Shown here: positions 47,848 to 55,894 of the stretch, piece after piece | How positions within the stretch are numbered: position 1 is the stretch's first letter | How the letters are laid out: every line of letters starts with the position of its first letter | Origin: Flavobacterium segetis | Lineage (GTDB): Bacteria; Bacteroidota; Bacteroidia; Flavobacteriales; Flavobacteriaceae | Assembly: GCF_900129575.1 (NCBI RefSeq) | Contig: NZ_FQWE01000002.1 | Location: forward strand, 62,001 to 126,000 | Length of the DNA stretch: 64,000 nucleotides | Reading direction: 5' to 3' | The notes under the pieces: model-generated | The model's input: only the letters and a program-made list of their open reading frames with translations | Databases searched by the model: none | Told to the model about the DNA's origin: nothing | Program-made: the position numbers and the translations under genes

Positions 47848-48723
47848 TTATTTTTTTGCTAAAAGCACTTTCCAGGCTGTTAGCACCTCATTTTTAATAA
47901 TGTATTCCTTAGCAAGCTGGAATTTCTTCAATTCATCATCAGCACTTAAAACATCTTTAACTTCAAAATTATCTTTTACAAATATAGCAATTTCTTCTTC
48001 AGTTGGCAAAGCTTCAACGTTTCCTAACATACCTAAATCATTCCCATTAAAAATAGTGCACTGCTTTACAAAATTAGGAATTAAATCTACTCCTATTCCT
48101 AAAGTAGAAACCGGTTTTGGAACTTCAAAAAGACCTTGATTAGATCTTGAGTACCAATTTCCGCCTAATCTAGAAACTAAATCAATTTTATATTGGTCAA
48201 TTACACCATTTTCATCTAAAATATTTTCATCAATATGGATCCGTACCACTTCACATAAAATTAGATTGCCTGCTCCTCCTTCTGTTCCTAAAGGTATAAT
48301 TTGTGTTACTTTGCATTCAAATTGCACTGGTGCTTCTTTTACTCGAAAAGGTTTTACGACCTCAGATCCAATTGGCGTTAAACCAGATTTTATAAATTCA
48401 TCAACACCATCAGCATATTCTGTGCTGGCTAGAGAAATTTGCTGTACCATGTCATAATTTACAACATTAATAACAACTTCACCAGTAGCCTCAGCATTAC
48501 TCAAAGTGTGTTTTATTGTATTATCTCTCACTCGGCGAGCTGGAGAAAAAACAAGAATGGGTGGATTTGCACTAAAAACATTAAAAAAACTAAACGGAGA
48601 AACATTAGGATTTCCTTCTAAATCAATTGTGCTTGCAAAAGCAATAGGTCTTGGACCTACTGAACCCTGTAAATAACCTTGCAATTTTACTGTTCCAATT
48701 GTTTTTGGGTCAATCGTGATCAT
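47848..48723 (-). CDS. Flavin reductase-like FMN-binding split-barrel protein
   Basis: 291 residues. The N-terminal 200 residues show the flavin-reductase-like pattern: GSVGPRPIAFASTIDLEGN, NVSPFSFFNVFSANPPILVF, and RDNTIKHTLSN in the FMN-binding loop. The last 80 residues are a helical extension seen in Bacteroidota members. Such proteins bind FMN and either reduce flavin or act on unknown substrates. It precedes the DUF3127 gene, with which it likely forms an operon. Confidence 0.88.
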   Translation of the reverse strand: MITIDPKTIGTVKLQGYLQGSVGPRPIAFASTIDLEGNPNVSPFSFFNVFSANPPILVFSPARRVRDNTIKHTLSNAEATGEVVINVVNYDMVQQISLASTEYADGVDEFIKSGLTPIGSEVVKPFRVKEAPVQFECKVTQIIPLGTEGGAGNLILCEVVRIHIDENILDENGVIDQYKIDLVSRLGGNWYSRSNQGLFEVPKPVSTLGIGVDLIPNFVKQCTIFNGNDLGMLGNVEALPTEEEIAIFVKDNFEVKDVLSADDELKKFQLAKEYIIKNEVLTAWKVLLAKK

Positions 48724-48896
48724 AATTTAATTTTATTGTTTCTCATACAAAAGTAATAAAATGAATTTAGTTTCGAAGATTGAAACTTAATATTACAGTC
48801 ATTAAATTAATCTAAATTTCCTAAAACAAATTCTTCAACTGAAACTGAAATAAATCCCTTAGAATTTAGTTATATTTAGCAATTAATATTCTATTT

Positions 48897-50045
48897 ATGC
48901 AGTTTTCTGACAGAAGAAATTCAACTCGTTGGATTATCATTTTTGCTTCCTTTTTAATAATTTCTCTAATCCTTTGGAACACTTATACTTTTTTTCAAAT
49001 TTTTAAAAATGAAGAGCGTTTAAAAATGAACCTTTGGGCTGAAGCCCAAAAAACATTAATCAACGCTGGCGAGACTACAGATGTTGGATTACCGCTTCAA
49101 ATTTTTAGTAACAACACTTCAATTCCAATCATTTTAACCGAAGATGAGCAAATCATAAATACCGTTAATATTGATGAGGCAATTGTAAAAAACAATCAAA
49201 GAGCTGAATCCTTCTTAACCGATTTAAAAAATGAAAATGAGCCTATTGTGATAGAATATGTTCCTGGTAAATTCCAAAAATTATACTACGGCAATTCTGA
49301 GCTACTCAATAAATTAAAGTATTATCCCGTTGCATTAGTTCTAATTATTGTTCTGTTTGGTGCCTTAGTTTATAATTTTTACAAAAGCACAAAAATGGCA
49401 ACGCAAAATAAACTTTGGGCTGGTATGGCAAAGGAAACAGCGCACCAAATAGGAACTCCGCTTTCATCATTGATAGGCTGGGTTGAAATTCTAAAAACGG
49501 AGGATGTAGGTGAGAGTACAACTATAGAAATCGAAAAAGATATTGAACGTTTACAAACGATAACGGATCGCTTTTCAAAAATTGGATCGGAACCAAAATT
49601 AGAAACAAAAGATATCATTTACGAAACACAGCAGTCCTACGATTATTTACAATCTCGGTTCTCAAAACAAATTGAATTTTCTTTTCAAGCACCAAGTTTT
49701 CCAATCATGGTTTCTTTAAATCCTACTTTACATAGCTGGACAATTGAAAATTTAGTCAAAAATGCAATTGACGCAATGAAAGGAAAAGGCAAATTAGCAT
49801 TAGAAATTTTTCATGAAGGCGATTATGTAAAAATAAATGTAAGGGATACCGGAAAAGGGATTCAAAAAAAGCAATTTAAAGCCATTTTTGAACCTGGTTT
49901 TACTACTAAAAAAAGAGGTTGGGGCTTAGGACTTTCGTTGACAAAGCGAATTGTTGAAGAATATCATAAAGGAACTATTAAAGTCATAGTCTCCGAGATA
50001 GGAAAGGGCACAACGATGCAAGTTAGTTTAAAAAAACAAGTTTAA
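48897..50045 (+). CDS. Membrane sensor histidine kinase
   Basis: 382 residues. Two membrane helices (residues about 10-30 and 140-160) flank a roughly 110-residue periplasmic sensor. The H-box follows at once (MAKETAHQIGTPLSSLIGWV, His about 187) without a HAMP domain. The ATPase domain has the N-box NLVKNAIDAM, G1 DTGKGI and G2 GWGLGLSLTKRIVEEYHKG. No response regulator gene is adjacent, so its partner is encoded elsewhere. It converges with the transglutaminase-like gene, sharing 4 bp at the stops. Confidence 0.92.
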   Translation: MQFSDRRNSTRWIIIFASFLIISLILWNTYTFFQIFKNEERLKMNLWAEAQKTLINAGETTDVGLPLQIFSNNTSIPIILTEDEQIINTVNIDEAIVKNNQRAESFLTDLKNENEPIVIEYVPGKFQKLYYGNSELLNKLKYYPVALVLIIVLFGALVYNFYKSTKMATQNKLWAGMAKETAHQIGTPLSSLIGWVEILKTEDVGESTTIEIEKDIERLQTITDRFSKIGSEPKLETKDIIYETQQSYDYLQSRFSKQIEFSFQAPSFPIMVSLNPTLHSWTIENLVKNAIDAMKGKGKLALEIFHEGDYVKINVRDTGKGIQKKQFKAIFEPGFTTKKRGWGLGLSLTKRIVEEYHKGTIKVIVSEIGKGTTMQVSLKKQV

Positions 50046-51214
50046 TTCAAAGGAATTCCAAACCACGATGATTTTGAAAACATCGTTTTTCTCACTAATT
50101 TTGATTTACTCAGATAGCTTTCAACAAATTCTAAATGTTCCTCAGCTTGCGCCGCAGCATTAGAAATATTTTTTTTCATCGCGGCCACTTGAGCCTCATT
50201 TTCCTCGACCACAGATCCCACTTTATAAATATCATCTAGGCACTTTTTCAATTTTTCTTTTGGAAGTTGGATCATTCTACTTATTTCTGCATCAGGAAAG
50301 CTAGGTTTAAATTTGTTATTTCTGTAATAAATAAAATCATTTAATAAAACCACGGCCTCATTCATCTCACTTACAATTGCATTAAGTTTTTCAATGCTAA
50401 TATTATTTCGCAAATTACCTAACTGCTCCTTTTTTCCTTGATAGCGCTCCGCAATCATCCCATTTTTTAATCCGTTTTTCTGAATTCTTTCCGCAGCCTC
50501 AAATAATTGATCTGTTTCACTCAACGATACATATTTAGCGATCTCGTTCTCAAAATCAAAATACTTTTTAACTTTATTAATTTGGGTTTTACCTGCATAA
50601 AATTCTGCGTTAGTAACGGGATAGTTTAAAAATTGCCATAAATAATCAAATGGAATATGCGAAACGATCATCTTAACAGGATCAACTTTAAAGTAGCTAT
50701 TATTCAGTTTTTTAAAAAATTTTCCTTTGTTTACATAGCCTGAGCCCCAAGTTGGGTCAAAAACATACCATTTATTGTCAATTTGTACAGCATTCCATGC
50801 ATGAGCTAGATCTCCAACTTTACCTTCTTTCTTGGTATATCCATCAATCACGTAGGATTGAATTCCCATTTTGCTGTTAATATCATTAAAAACTTCAGCA
50901 TAATGAATACAAACTCCTTTTTTAGACTTTAAAGTTCCTTCAATTTTTTCTTGAGTGCTAGTGCTAAAATCAATAGCAAACATGTTAGCAACATCGTAGC
51001 TTATGCTAGAAGCTGTCCAATAAAAAGAGGCTCGCACTTTATCTGTTTCATTTTTAAAATGAGAATCAATATAATTCGCTATTGCAGTTGTATTTACGGA
51101 AGAATTTACCGGAATAAGTGCCATTTGACTGTCTATTGCAGCATAATCTGCGGTGGCTTGAGCAAAACTTGACGCAAACAGCGAAAAGAGAAACAAGATG
51201 TATAGATTTTTCAT
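50042..51214 (-). CDS. Secreted transglutaminase-like protein
   Basis: 390 residues with a signal peptide (LYILFLFSLFASSFAQ). The transglutaminase-like core lies at about 60-165 and has all three catalytic positions: Cys in KKGVCIHYAEVFNDI, His in DLAHAWNAVQ and Asp in YVFDPTWGSG. The remaining 200 residues are helical and charged with no known domain. In bacteria this fold is usually a protease or peptide-processing enzyme rather than a cross-linker. It is probably periplasmic or on the surface. Substrate unknown. Confidence 0.88.
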   Translation of the reverse strand: MKNLYILFLFSLFASSFAQATADYAAIDSQMALIPVNSSVNTTAIANYIDSHFKNETDKVRASFYWTASSISYDVANMFAIDFSTSTQEKIEGTLKSKKGVCIHYAEVFNDINSKMGIQSYVIDGYTKKEGKVGDLAHAWNAVQIDNKWYVFDPTWGSGYVNKGKFFKKLNNSYFKVDPVKMIVSHIPFDYLWQFLNYPVTNAEFYAGKTQINKVKKYFDFENEIAKYVSLSETDQLFEAAERIQKNGLKNGMIAERYQGKKEQLGNLRNNISIEKLNAIVSEMNEAVVLLNDFIYYRNNKFKPSFPDAEISRMIQLPKEKLKKCLDDIYKVGSVVEENEAQVAAMKKNISNAAAQAEEHLEFVESYLSKSKLVRKTMFSKSSWFGIPLN

Positions 51215-51302
51215 AATATCGTATAAAAATAAAACAATAAAAGGGAGAAGTTTTCACTTTCTCCCTTTCAACGAAAAGTATATCAATTTATTTAATGCAT
51301 TA

Positions 51303-51689
51303 TTATAAATTGCTTGTAATTATTTTAGCTAATGTTTCAAATTCTAATTTGGTCATTGAAACTTTGTTTTGGAAACGCATTTCATCCATCTCATTCAACG
51401 GAATTAAATGCACATGTGCATGTGGAACTTCTAATCCTATAACCGCCATTCCAACACGTTTGCACGGTACCGATTTTTCTAACGCAACTGCAATTTTTTT
51501 TGAAAACTGCATTAAACCTAAATACAACAAATCATCTAATTCAAAAATTTTATCGGTTTCTTGCTTTGGAATGCAAAGCGTATGTCCTTTTGCATTAGGA
51601 TTTACATCTAAAAAAGCCAAAAAATTTTCATCTTCTGCTATCTTGTAACACGGAATTTCTCCGTTTACTATTTTAGTGAATATTGACAT
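51303..51689 (-). CDS. HIT family nucleotide-binding hydrolase
   Basis: 128 residues from ATG 51689 (MSIFTKIVNGEIPCYKIAED), the usual HIT start; the frame to 51743 adds only leader. The His-triad motif is HAHVHLIPL, preceded by the conserved FLDVNPNAKGHTLCIPK. HIT proteins hydrolyse nucleoside phosphoramidates or dinucleoside polyphosphates. It lies 109 bp after greA in the same direction and may share its transcript. Confidence 0.94.
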   Translation of the reverse strand: MSIFTKIVNGEIPCYKIAEDENFLAFLDVNPNAKGHTLCIPKQETDKIFELDDLLYLGLMQFSKKIAVALEKSVPCKRVGMAVIGLEVPHAHVHLIPLNEMDEMRFQNKVSMTKLEFETLAKIITSNL

Positions 51690-51798
51690 TTTGTTGTTAG
51701 TTAATTGTTGAACTGTTTTACCGCTAATTATTTTATGCCTCAACGACTATTAAAAAGTTAATCTTTGAATTACTTAACCCTAAAAACCTTTTATTCGT

Positions 51799-52275
51799 TT
51801 AATCTCTCGAAATTTCTAATATTTCAAATTTCAAAACTCCATTAGGAACTGTGATTTCGGCAAATTCACCAACTGATTTTCCTAGTAAACCTTTACCTAT
51901 AGGAGAAGTTACTGAGATTTTCCCCGTCTTTAAATCGGCCTCACTTTCTGCTACTAAAGTGTACTTCATTTCCATTCCATTTGTTTGATTTTTGATTTTC
52001 ACATTAGACAACACTAAAACTTTAGAAAGGTCTAAGTGCGTTTCATCAATCAATCGAGCGTTAGAATGCACCTCTTCTAGTTTTGCAATACGCATTTCTA
52101 GCATCCCTTGTGCTTCTTTAGCAGCGTCGTATTCAGCATTTTCGGATAAATCACCTTTATCTCTAGCCTCTGCAATATCAGCAGATGCTTTTGGACGCAT
52201 AACGCTCTTTAAATGGTCCAGCTCTTCCCTTAATTTTTTTAACCCTTCAGCGGTGTAATACGATACTGTACTCAT
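51799..52275 (-). CDS. greA: Transcript cleavage factor GreA
   Basis: 158 residues. The N-terminal coiled coil carries the catalytic acidic loop DLSENAEYDAAKEAQ (Asp and Glu at the tip), and the C-terminal FKBP-like domain has ISVTSPIGKGLLGKSVGE. GreA stimulates RNA polymerase to cut back-tracked RNA and releases stalled complexes. A terminator-like hairpin lies 22 bp before its ATG, inside the likely transcript. Confidence 0.97.
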   Translation of the reverse strand: MSTVSYYTAEGLKKLREELDHLKSVMRPKASADIAEARDKGDLSENAEYDAAKEAQGMLEMRIAKLEEVHSNARLIDETHLDLSKVLVLSNVKIKNQTNGMEMKYTLVAESEADLKTGKISVTSPIGKGLLGKSVGEFAEITVPNGVLKFEILEISRD

Positions 52276-52297
52276 AACTTCCTACATTATAAAATAG

Positions 52298-52325
52298 AAA
52301 AAATCCCATTAAAACGGGATTTTTT
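52298..52325 (-). promoter_or_regulatory. Terminator-like hairpin in the greA leader (possible attenuator)
   Basis: AAAAAATCCC (52298-52307) pairs with GGGATTTTTT (52316-52325) around an 8-base loop. On the minus strand the stem ends in a run of six T. The flanking genes diverge, so it cannot end an upstream gene. It must sit in the greA leader on the minus strand. Confidence 0.7.
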
Positions 52326-52384
52326 TCCACTATGATTTTACTATTTTTTTTTCGTTTATAAATATATGTTAATCATATATAATT

Positions 52385-52392
52385 CAAAGTTA
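52385..52392 (-). promoter_or_regulatory. Predicted -7 box of greA
   Basis: Minus-strand TAACTTTG, a TAnnTTTG match, about 110 bp before the greA ATG. It lies upstream of the leader hairpin. Confidence 0.5.
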
Positions 52393-52436
52393 AATAAATT
52401 AAATTTGTTTCACTAATACTTTTACACTATTTTAAA

Positions 52437-52850
52437 ATGAAAAAATATTCCTTCTTTTTATTGTCTATTATACTATTAATTTCATGTAGTGAGCAAGGAA
52501 TTAGAAACAACAATCCCAACTTGCCAAATTACGCTGTACTAATCGATTTGAACCTCAACTTACCTGAATATTCCAGCCTCAAATTTGTAAGCAATGCTGT
52601 TTTAATTCCAGGTAAAGGAGTGCGAGGAGTTGTAGTTTTCAATACTGGTAGTGGTTATAATGCTTTTGATGTAGCCTGTCCTAATCAAGCTTTATCTTCC
52701 TGCTCTACTATGACAATTAAAGGAATTAACCTGCTTTGCCCTTGCGATAATGAGGAATACAGTTTATTTTCTGGTCAAAGTAAATTACAATATCCTTTAA
52801 AACAATATCGCGTTCAAGTAAATGGTGAAGTGTTGAGGGTGTATAATTAA
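52437..52850 (+). CDS. Rieske-like lipoprotein lacking the cluster histidines
   Basis: 137 residues. A lipoprotein signal ends at LLISC (residue 17). The C-terminal half follows a Rieske fold: VACPNQALSSC, then INLLCPCDNEEYSLFSGQ, then the closing strands QYRVQVNGEVLRVY. In a true Rieske protein the motifs are C-x-H and C-x-x-H. Here the first is CPN and the second CPCD, so both His ligands are missing and a normal [2Fe-2S] Rieske cluster cannot form. Such degenerate members may be frequent in Bacteroidota. Function unknown; divergent from greA. Confidence 0.8.
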   Translation: MKKYSFFLLSIILLISCSEQGIRNNNPNLPNYAVLIDLNLNLPEYSSLKFVSNAVLIPGKGVRGVVVFNTGSGYNAFDVACPNQALSSCSTMTIKGINLLCPCDNEEYSLFSGQSKLQYPLKQYRVQVNGEVLRVYN

Positions 52851-52887
52851 AAAAGGCTAGAAGTTCATAAACTCCTAGCCTTCTTCA
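52851..52887. terminator. Bidirectional terminator between converging genes
   Basis: AAGGCTAG and CTAGCCTT pair at the base, with AGTT/AACT continuing inside, and A- and T-rich flanks. It separates the Rieske-like gene and the TonB receptor gene. Confidence 0.8.
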
Positions 52888-52904
52888 ATAAAGTATACTT
52901 CTAA

Positions 52905-55115
52905 CTAAAACTTCAACGTCAATCCTACTAAAAAGTTGATTCCTGCTTGTGGATAATAACCTGCGCCTTCTATTGTGGCAATCGCTGGCGGATTAGAATA
53001 ATCATCATCGAAAGTGTAGAAAAAACCATTAGAAACATATTTATAATCAAATATGTTATTTACTAAAGCTGAAAGATATATCGATTTGAAAATTGATTTT
53101 GGAATAATCTCATACGAAACATTCAGATCGTTTGTAAAATAGGATTTCAGTTTAGATCCTTCTGAATCAATGTTGGCCATGTATTGCTCTCCTACAAATT
53201 TTGATAAAAAAGAAACTTGAAGGTTCTTTATTGGAACATAACTCACGATATTCCCCGCAATAAAGTCAGGGGAAAAAGCAATATTAGTGTTTCCTAAAGA
53301 AGTTAAAACACCATCTCTTTTAAAGAAGAAATCTTTATTTTTATTGGTACTTAAGGTCACATTTGGTCTGATAAATAAATTATCTAAAACTGAAATCGTA
53401 GCATCAAGTTCAATTCCTAAACGATAACTATCGCCACTATTTTCACGTATTGGTGCTCCTACATCGTCTAGCGCTCCAGTTACAATCAACTGATCTTTGT
53501 ATGCCATGTAATAAATATTAGCATTCAACTTTACTTTTGAATCTATATGACGCAATCCTAATTCAAAATCATTTAGTTTCTCTGGTCTTGGACTACCATT
53601 TTCATAATCAGATCTGTTCGGTTCACGATTAGCTCTAGCGTAGGAGATATACAAAGCGTTTTTAGCGTTAACTTCATAATTTAAACCTGCTTTTGGATTA
53701 AAGAAATTAAAATTATCATTCACTAATCCTGCCTCTGCACTATTGGCTTTATAATGCACATTTCTAATTTGTAAATCACCGTACAAGTTCAGCTTTTCAG
53801 CAATTTGATAATTGGCTTTTGCAAAAAGATTACCATCTGTTTTTGTTGCAAAATCTTCATAATAACGATCATCTAATTCTGATTTTGAAGCATACCGAGC
53901 CCAGATAATTTGCCCGTAATGATCACCTTCATATTTATTATAACCGCCACCTAACACAACATTTAATTTCTCCTGTTTATAATTAGCTGAAAAAGTAGTT
54001 CCATAAAAGTCGTTTTCCAACCATTTTTGGCGAATTAAATCAGTTTTATTAATGGTAGTTCCACCAACAACTATTGGCGTTAAACCATAACTAGAAAATT
54101 TTGCGTTCTCTTTATAATTTTCATAGTACCCCTTTCCCATTGTGTAATGAACCGCAAGATTGGTACTCCATTTTTCAGATATTTTTTCATTCCAATGCAG
54201 CTGATAATGATCTTGCTGGTAATTATCAGTTTCATTTTTATAAAAACGCATAGTGCCAAACTCATCTGTGAACATTCCAGAAGGATTGAATGTTCGGTCA
54301 TTTCTTAATTTATCCAAATCTTCTAAACCATTCCAAGCTTGGTAGGTTTGCTCATTTCCGCCAAAAGCCAAAGCTTTGATCAAAGTAGTTTTCCCCACAT
54401 AAGTTCCCTGCAAGAAATACGATTTTAAATCAGAAAAAGCTCTGTCAATATAACCATCTGATTTTAATGCAGACACACGTCCTGCTAATTCAAAATGATC
54501 GTTTAATAATCCTGTGCTGAATTTGACGGTGTGTTTTCTGGTGTTAAAGCTTCCAAAAGAGTTTGAGATTTCGCCAGAGCTTTCATTAGAATAACTATCA
54601 GTAAGCATATTCAAACTAGCTCCAAAAGCGCCAGATCCATTTGTTGAAGTTCCTACGCCTCGTTGCAGTTGTAAACTTTCTAAGGACGAAGCAAAATCAG
54701 GCATGTTTACCCAAAAAGTTCCATGACTTTCAGAGTCATTATACGGAATTCCATTTATGGTAACGTTTACGCGGGTTGCATCACTACCACGCACACGGAT
54801 TCCTGTGTATCCTACCCCATTTCCGGCATCTGTAGTGGTTACAACTGACGGTAAAAAGTTCATTAAAATAGGAATATCTTGCCCAAGATTTCGAGACTTT
54901 AGATCCTTTTTAGTTAAATTGCTAAAACTCACAGGCGTTTTAGTAGTAGCACGAACAGCGGAAACTAATACCGCATCTAGCTGATTAACCTCAGTAGTAT
55001 CGGTGACTTGCGCGAAAGTAATAAATGAAATTAGTGAAAAGAAAATAGACAACAAATAAGTTACACTTTGTGCCTTTGCGCTTTTGCAGCGTGAGAAATT
55101 TAAAATGATTTTCAT
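52905..55115 (-). CDS. TonB-dependent outer-membrane receptor, TPP-riboswitch controlled
   Basis: 736 residues. The signal peptide is long (about 36 residues, ending FITFAQ). Part of its basic N-terminus (CKSAKAQS) is encoded by the repeat CTTTGTGCCTTTGCG, which also occurs at 60466-60480. A plug at about 55-165 (IRVRGSDATRVNVTINGIPY, SLQLQRGVGTSTNGSGAFGA) is followed by a barrel ending GLTLKF. It has no SusD partner and no carboxypeptidase-like domain. The TPP riboswitch in its leader points to uptake of thiamine or a thiamine precursor, as known for thiamine-regulated receptors in Bacteroidota. Confidence 0.93.
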   Translation of the reverse strand: MKIILNFSRCKSAKAQSVTYLLSIFFSLISFITFAQVTDTTEVNQLDAVLVSAVRATTKTPVSFSNLTKKDLKSRNLGQDIPILMNFLPSVVTTTDAGNGVGYTGIRVRGSDATRVNVTINGIPYNDSESHGTFWVNMPDFASSLESLQLQRGVGTSTNGSGAFGASLNMLTDSYSNESSGEISNSFGSFNTRKHTVKFSTGLLNDHFELAGRVSALKSDGYIDRAFSDLKSYFLQGTYVGKTTLIKALAFGGNEQTYQAWNGLEDLDKLRNDRTFNPSGMFTDEFGTMRFYKNETDNYQQDHYQLHWNEKISEKWSTNLAVHYTMGKGYYENYKENAKFSSYGLTPIVVGGTTINKTDLIRQKWLENDFYGTTFSANYKQEKLNVVLGGGYNKYEGDHYGQIIWARYASKSELDDRYYEDFATKTDGNLFAKANYQIAEKLNLYGDLQIRNVHYKANSAEAGLVNDNFNFFNPKAGLNYEVNAKNALYISYARANREPNRSDYENGSPRPEKLNDFELGLRHIDSKVKLNANIYYMAYKDQLIVTGALDDVGAPIRENSGDSYRLGIELDATISVLDNLFIRPNVTLSTNKNKDFFFKRDGVLTSLGNTNIAFSPDFIAGNIVSYVPIKNLQVSFLSKFVGEQYMANIDSEGSKLKSYFTNDLNVSYEIIPKSIFKSIYLSALVNNIFDYKYVSNGFFYTFDDDYSNPPAIATIEGAGYYPQAGINFLVGLTLKF

Positions 55116-55217
55116 CCGTAAAAATTTTACGAATAAAAGGGGGAATTATTCTTGTTTGTTAATTAATGATTGTTTCCTACGACATAAAAATAGCGTGCAC
55201 TCTACAATTAAATCGTT

Positions 55218-55305
55218 TTTTCCCTTAGCAACATTACTTGCTCAGGTTCGTTGGGTATAATCTCAGCCTAATTCTAGATTTTAGATTTAAGCACCCCTTT
55301 GAGAC
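55218..55305 (-). promoter_or_regulatory. TPP riboswitch (THI element)
   Basis: On the minus strand the conserved elements occur in order: GGGGTGC near 55295, CTGAGA (55266-55261), ACCC (near 55256), GAACCTGA (55249-55242) and AGGGA (55225-55221). These are the pyrimidine-binding and pyrophosphate-binding helices of the thiamine pyrophosphate aptamer. A short palindrome CGTAAAAATTTTACG at 55117-55131 directly precedes the receptor ATG and could belong to the expression platform by hiding the ribosome-binding site, which is inference. Confidence 0.93.
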
Positions 55306-55471
55306 GGCGCAAAGATAAAACTATAAATTTTAATAAAGCAAATTTAAAATTCCAAAAAAAGAGCAAAACTCTGTCGCTACCGATACAAATTATAAGAACT
55401 AAGTTTAAGAAAACTAGCTCCAATAATTTTACCGTTTTAAAAATTTATATAACTTACAACTGCCATCTTTA

Positions 55472-55873
55472 TCAAAAGTCTGGCCTTTTTCTGTTTTTCT
55501 TAATTTCAGAAATGTTTTTTTTATCCTTTATTCGCTTGCGAATTACTGATTTTGGAATTCGAGTTGGTTTTCTTTCTTTTGGGATAAACAAAGCTTTTTT
55601 TAGCAGCTCTAAAAATCTTTTAGTAACAATTTCTTTATTTCGAAACTGACTTCGATCCTCATCACAATTCAAAATCAAAAGTAAATCAGTAGTTAATCGG
55701 GAGGCCAAATTATTTTCTACCAATTCTTTTTGCTCCTCAGACAAAGCTTGAGAATTTTTTAAATCAAAGCTCAGTACTACTTTTGAAGAGACTTTATTTA
55801 CGTTCTGACCGCCTGCTCCACTACTTCTAACAGCCTTATAAGTTAACTCTGAAATGATTTTATCGACTTTCAT
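55472..55873 (-). CDS. arfB: Alternative ribosome-rescue factor ArfB
   Basis: 133 residues. It has the peptidyl-tRNA hydrolase GGQ motif (SSGAGGQNVNKVSSKVVLSF) and a C-terminal basic tail (RKRIKDKKNISEIKKNRKR) that enters the empty mRNA channel. The short length and the lack of codon-recognition domains distinguish it from RF1/RF2. It frees ribosomes stalled on mRNAs without stop codons. It lies 21 bp after the NadR-DUF4301 gene. Confidence 0.94.
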   Translation of the reverse strand: MKVDKIISELTYKAVRSSGAGGQNVNKVSSKVVLSFDLKNSQALSEEQKELVENNLASRLTTDLLLILNCDEDRSQFRNKEIVTKRFLELLKKALFIPKERKPTRIPKSVIRKRIKDKKNISEIKKNRKRPDF

Positions 55874-55894
55874 TAATTTTTTTTTATAACTAAA

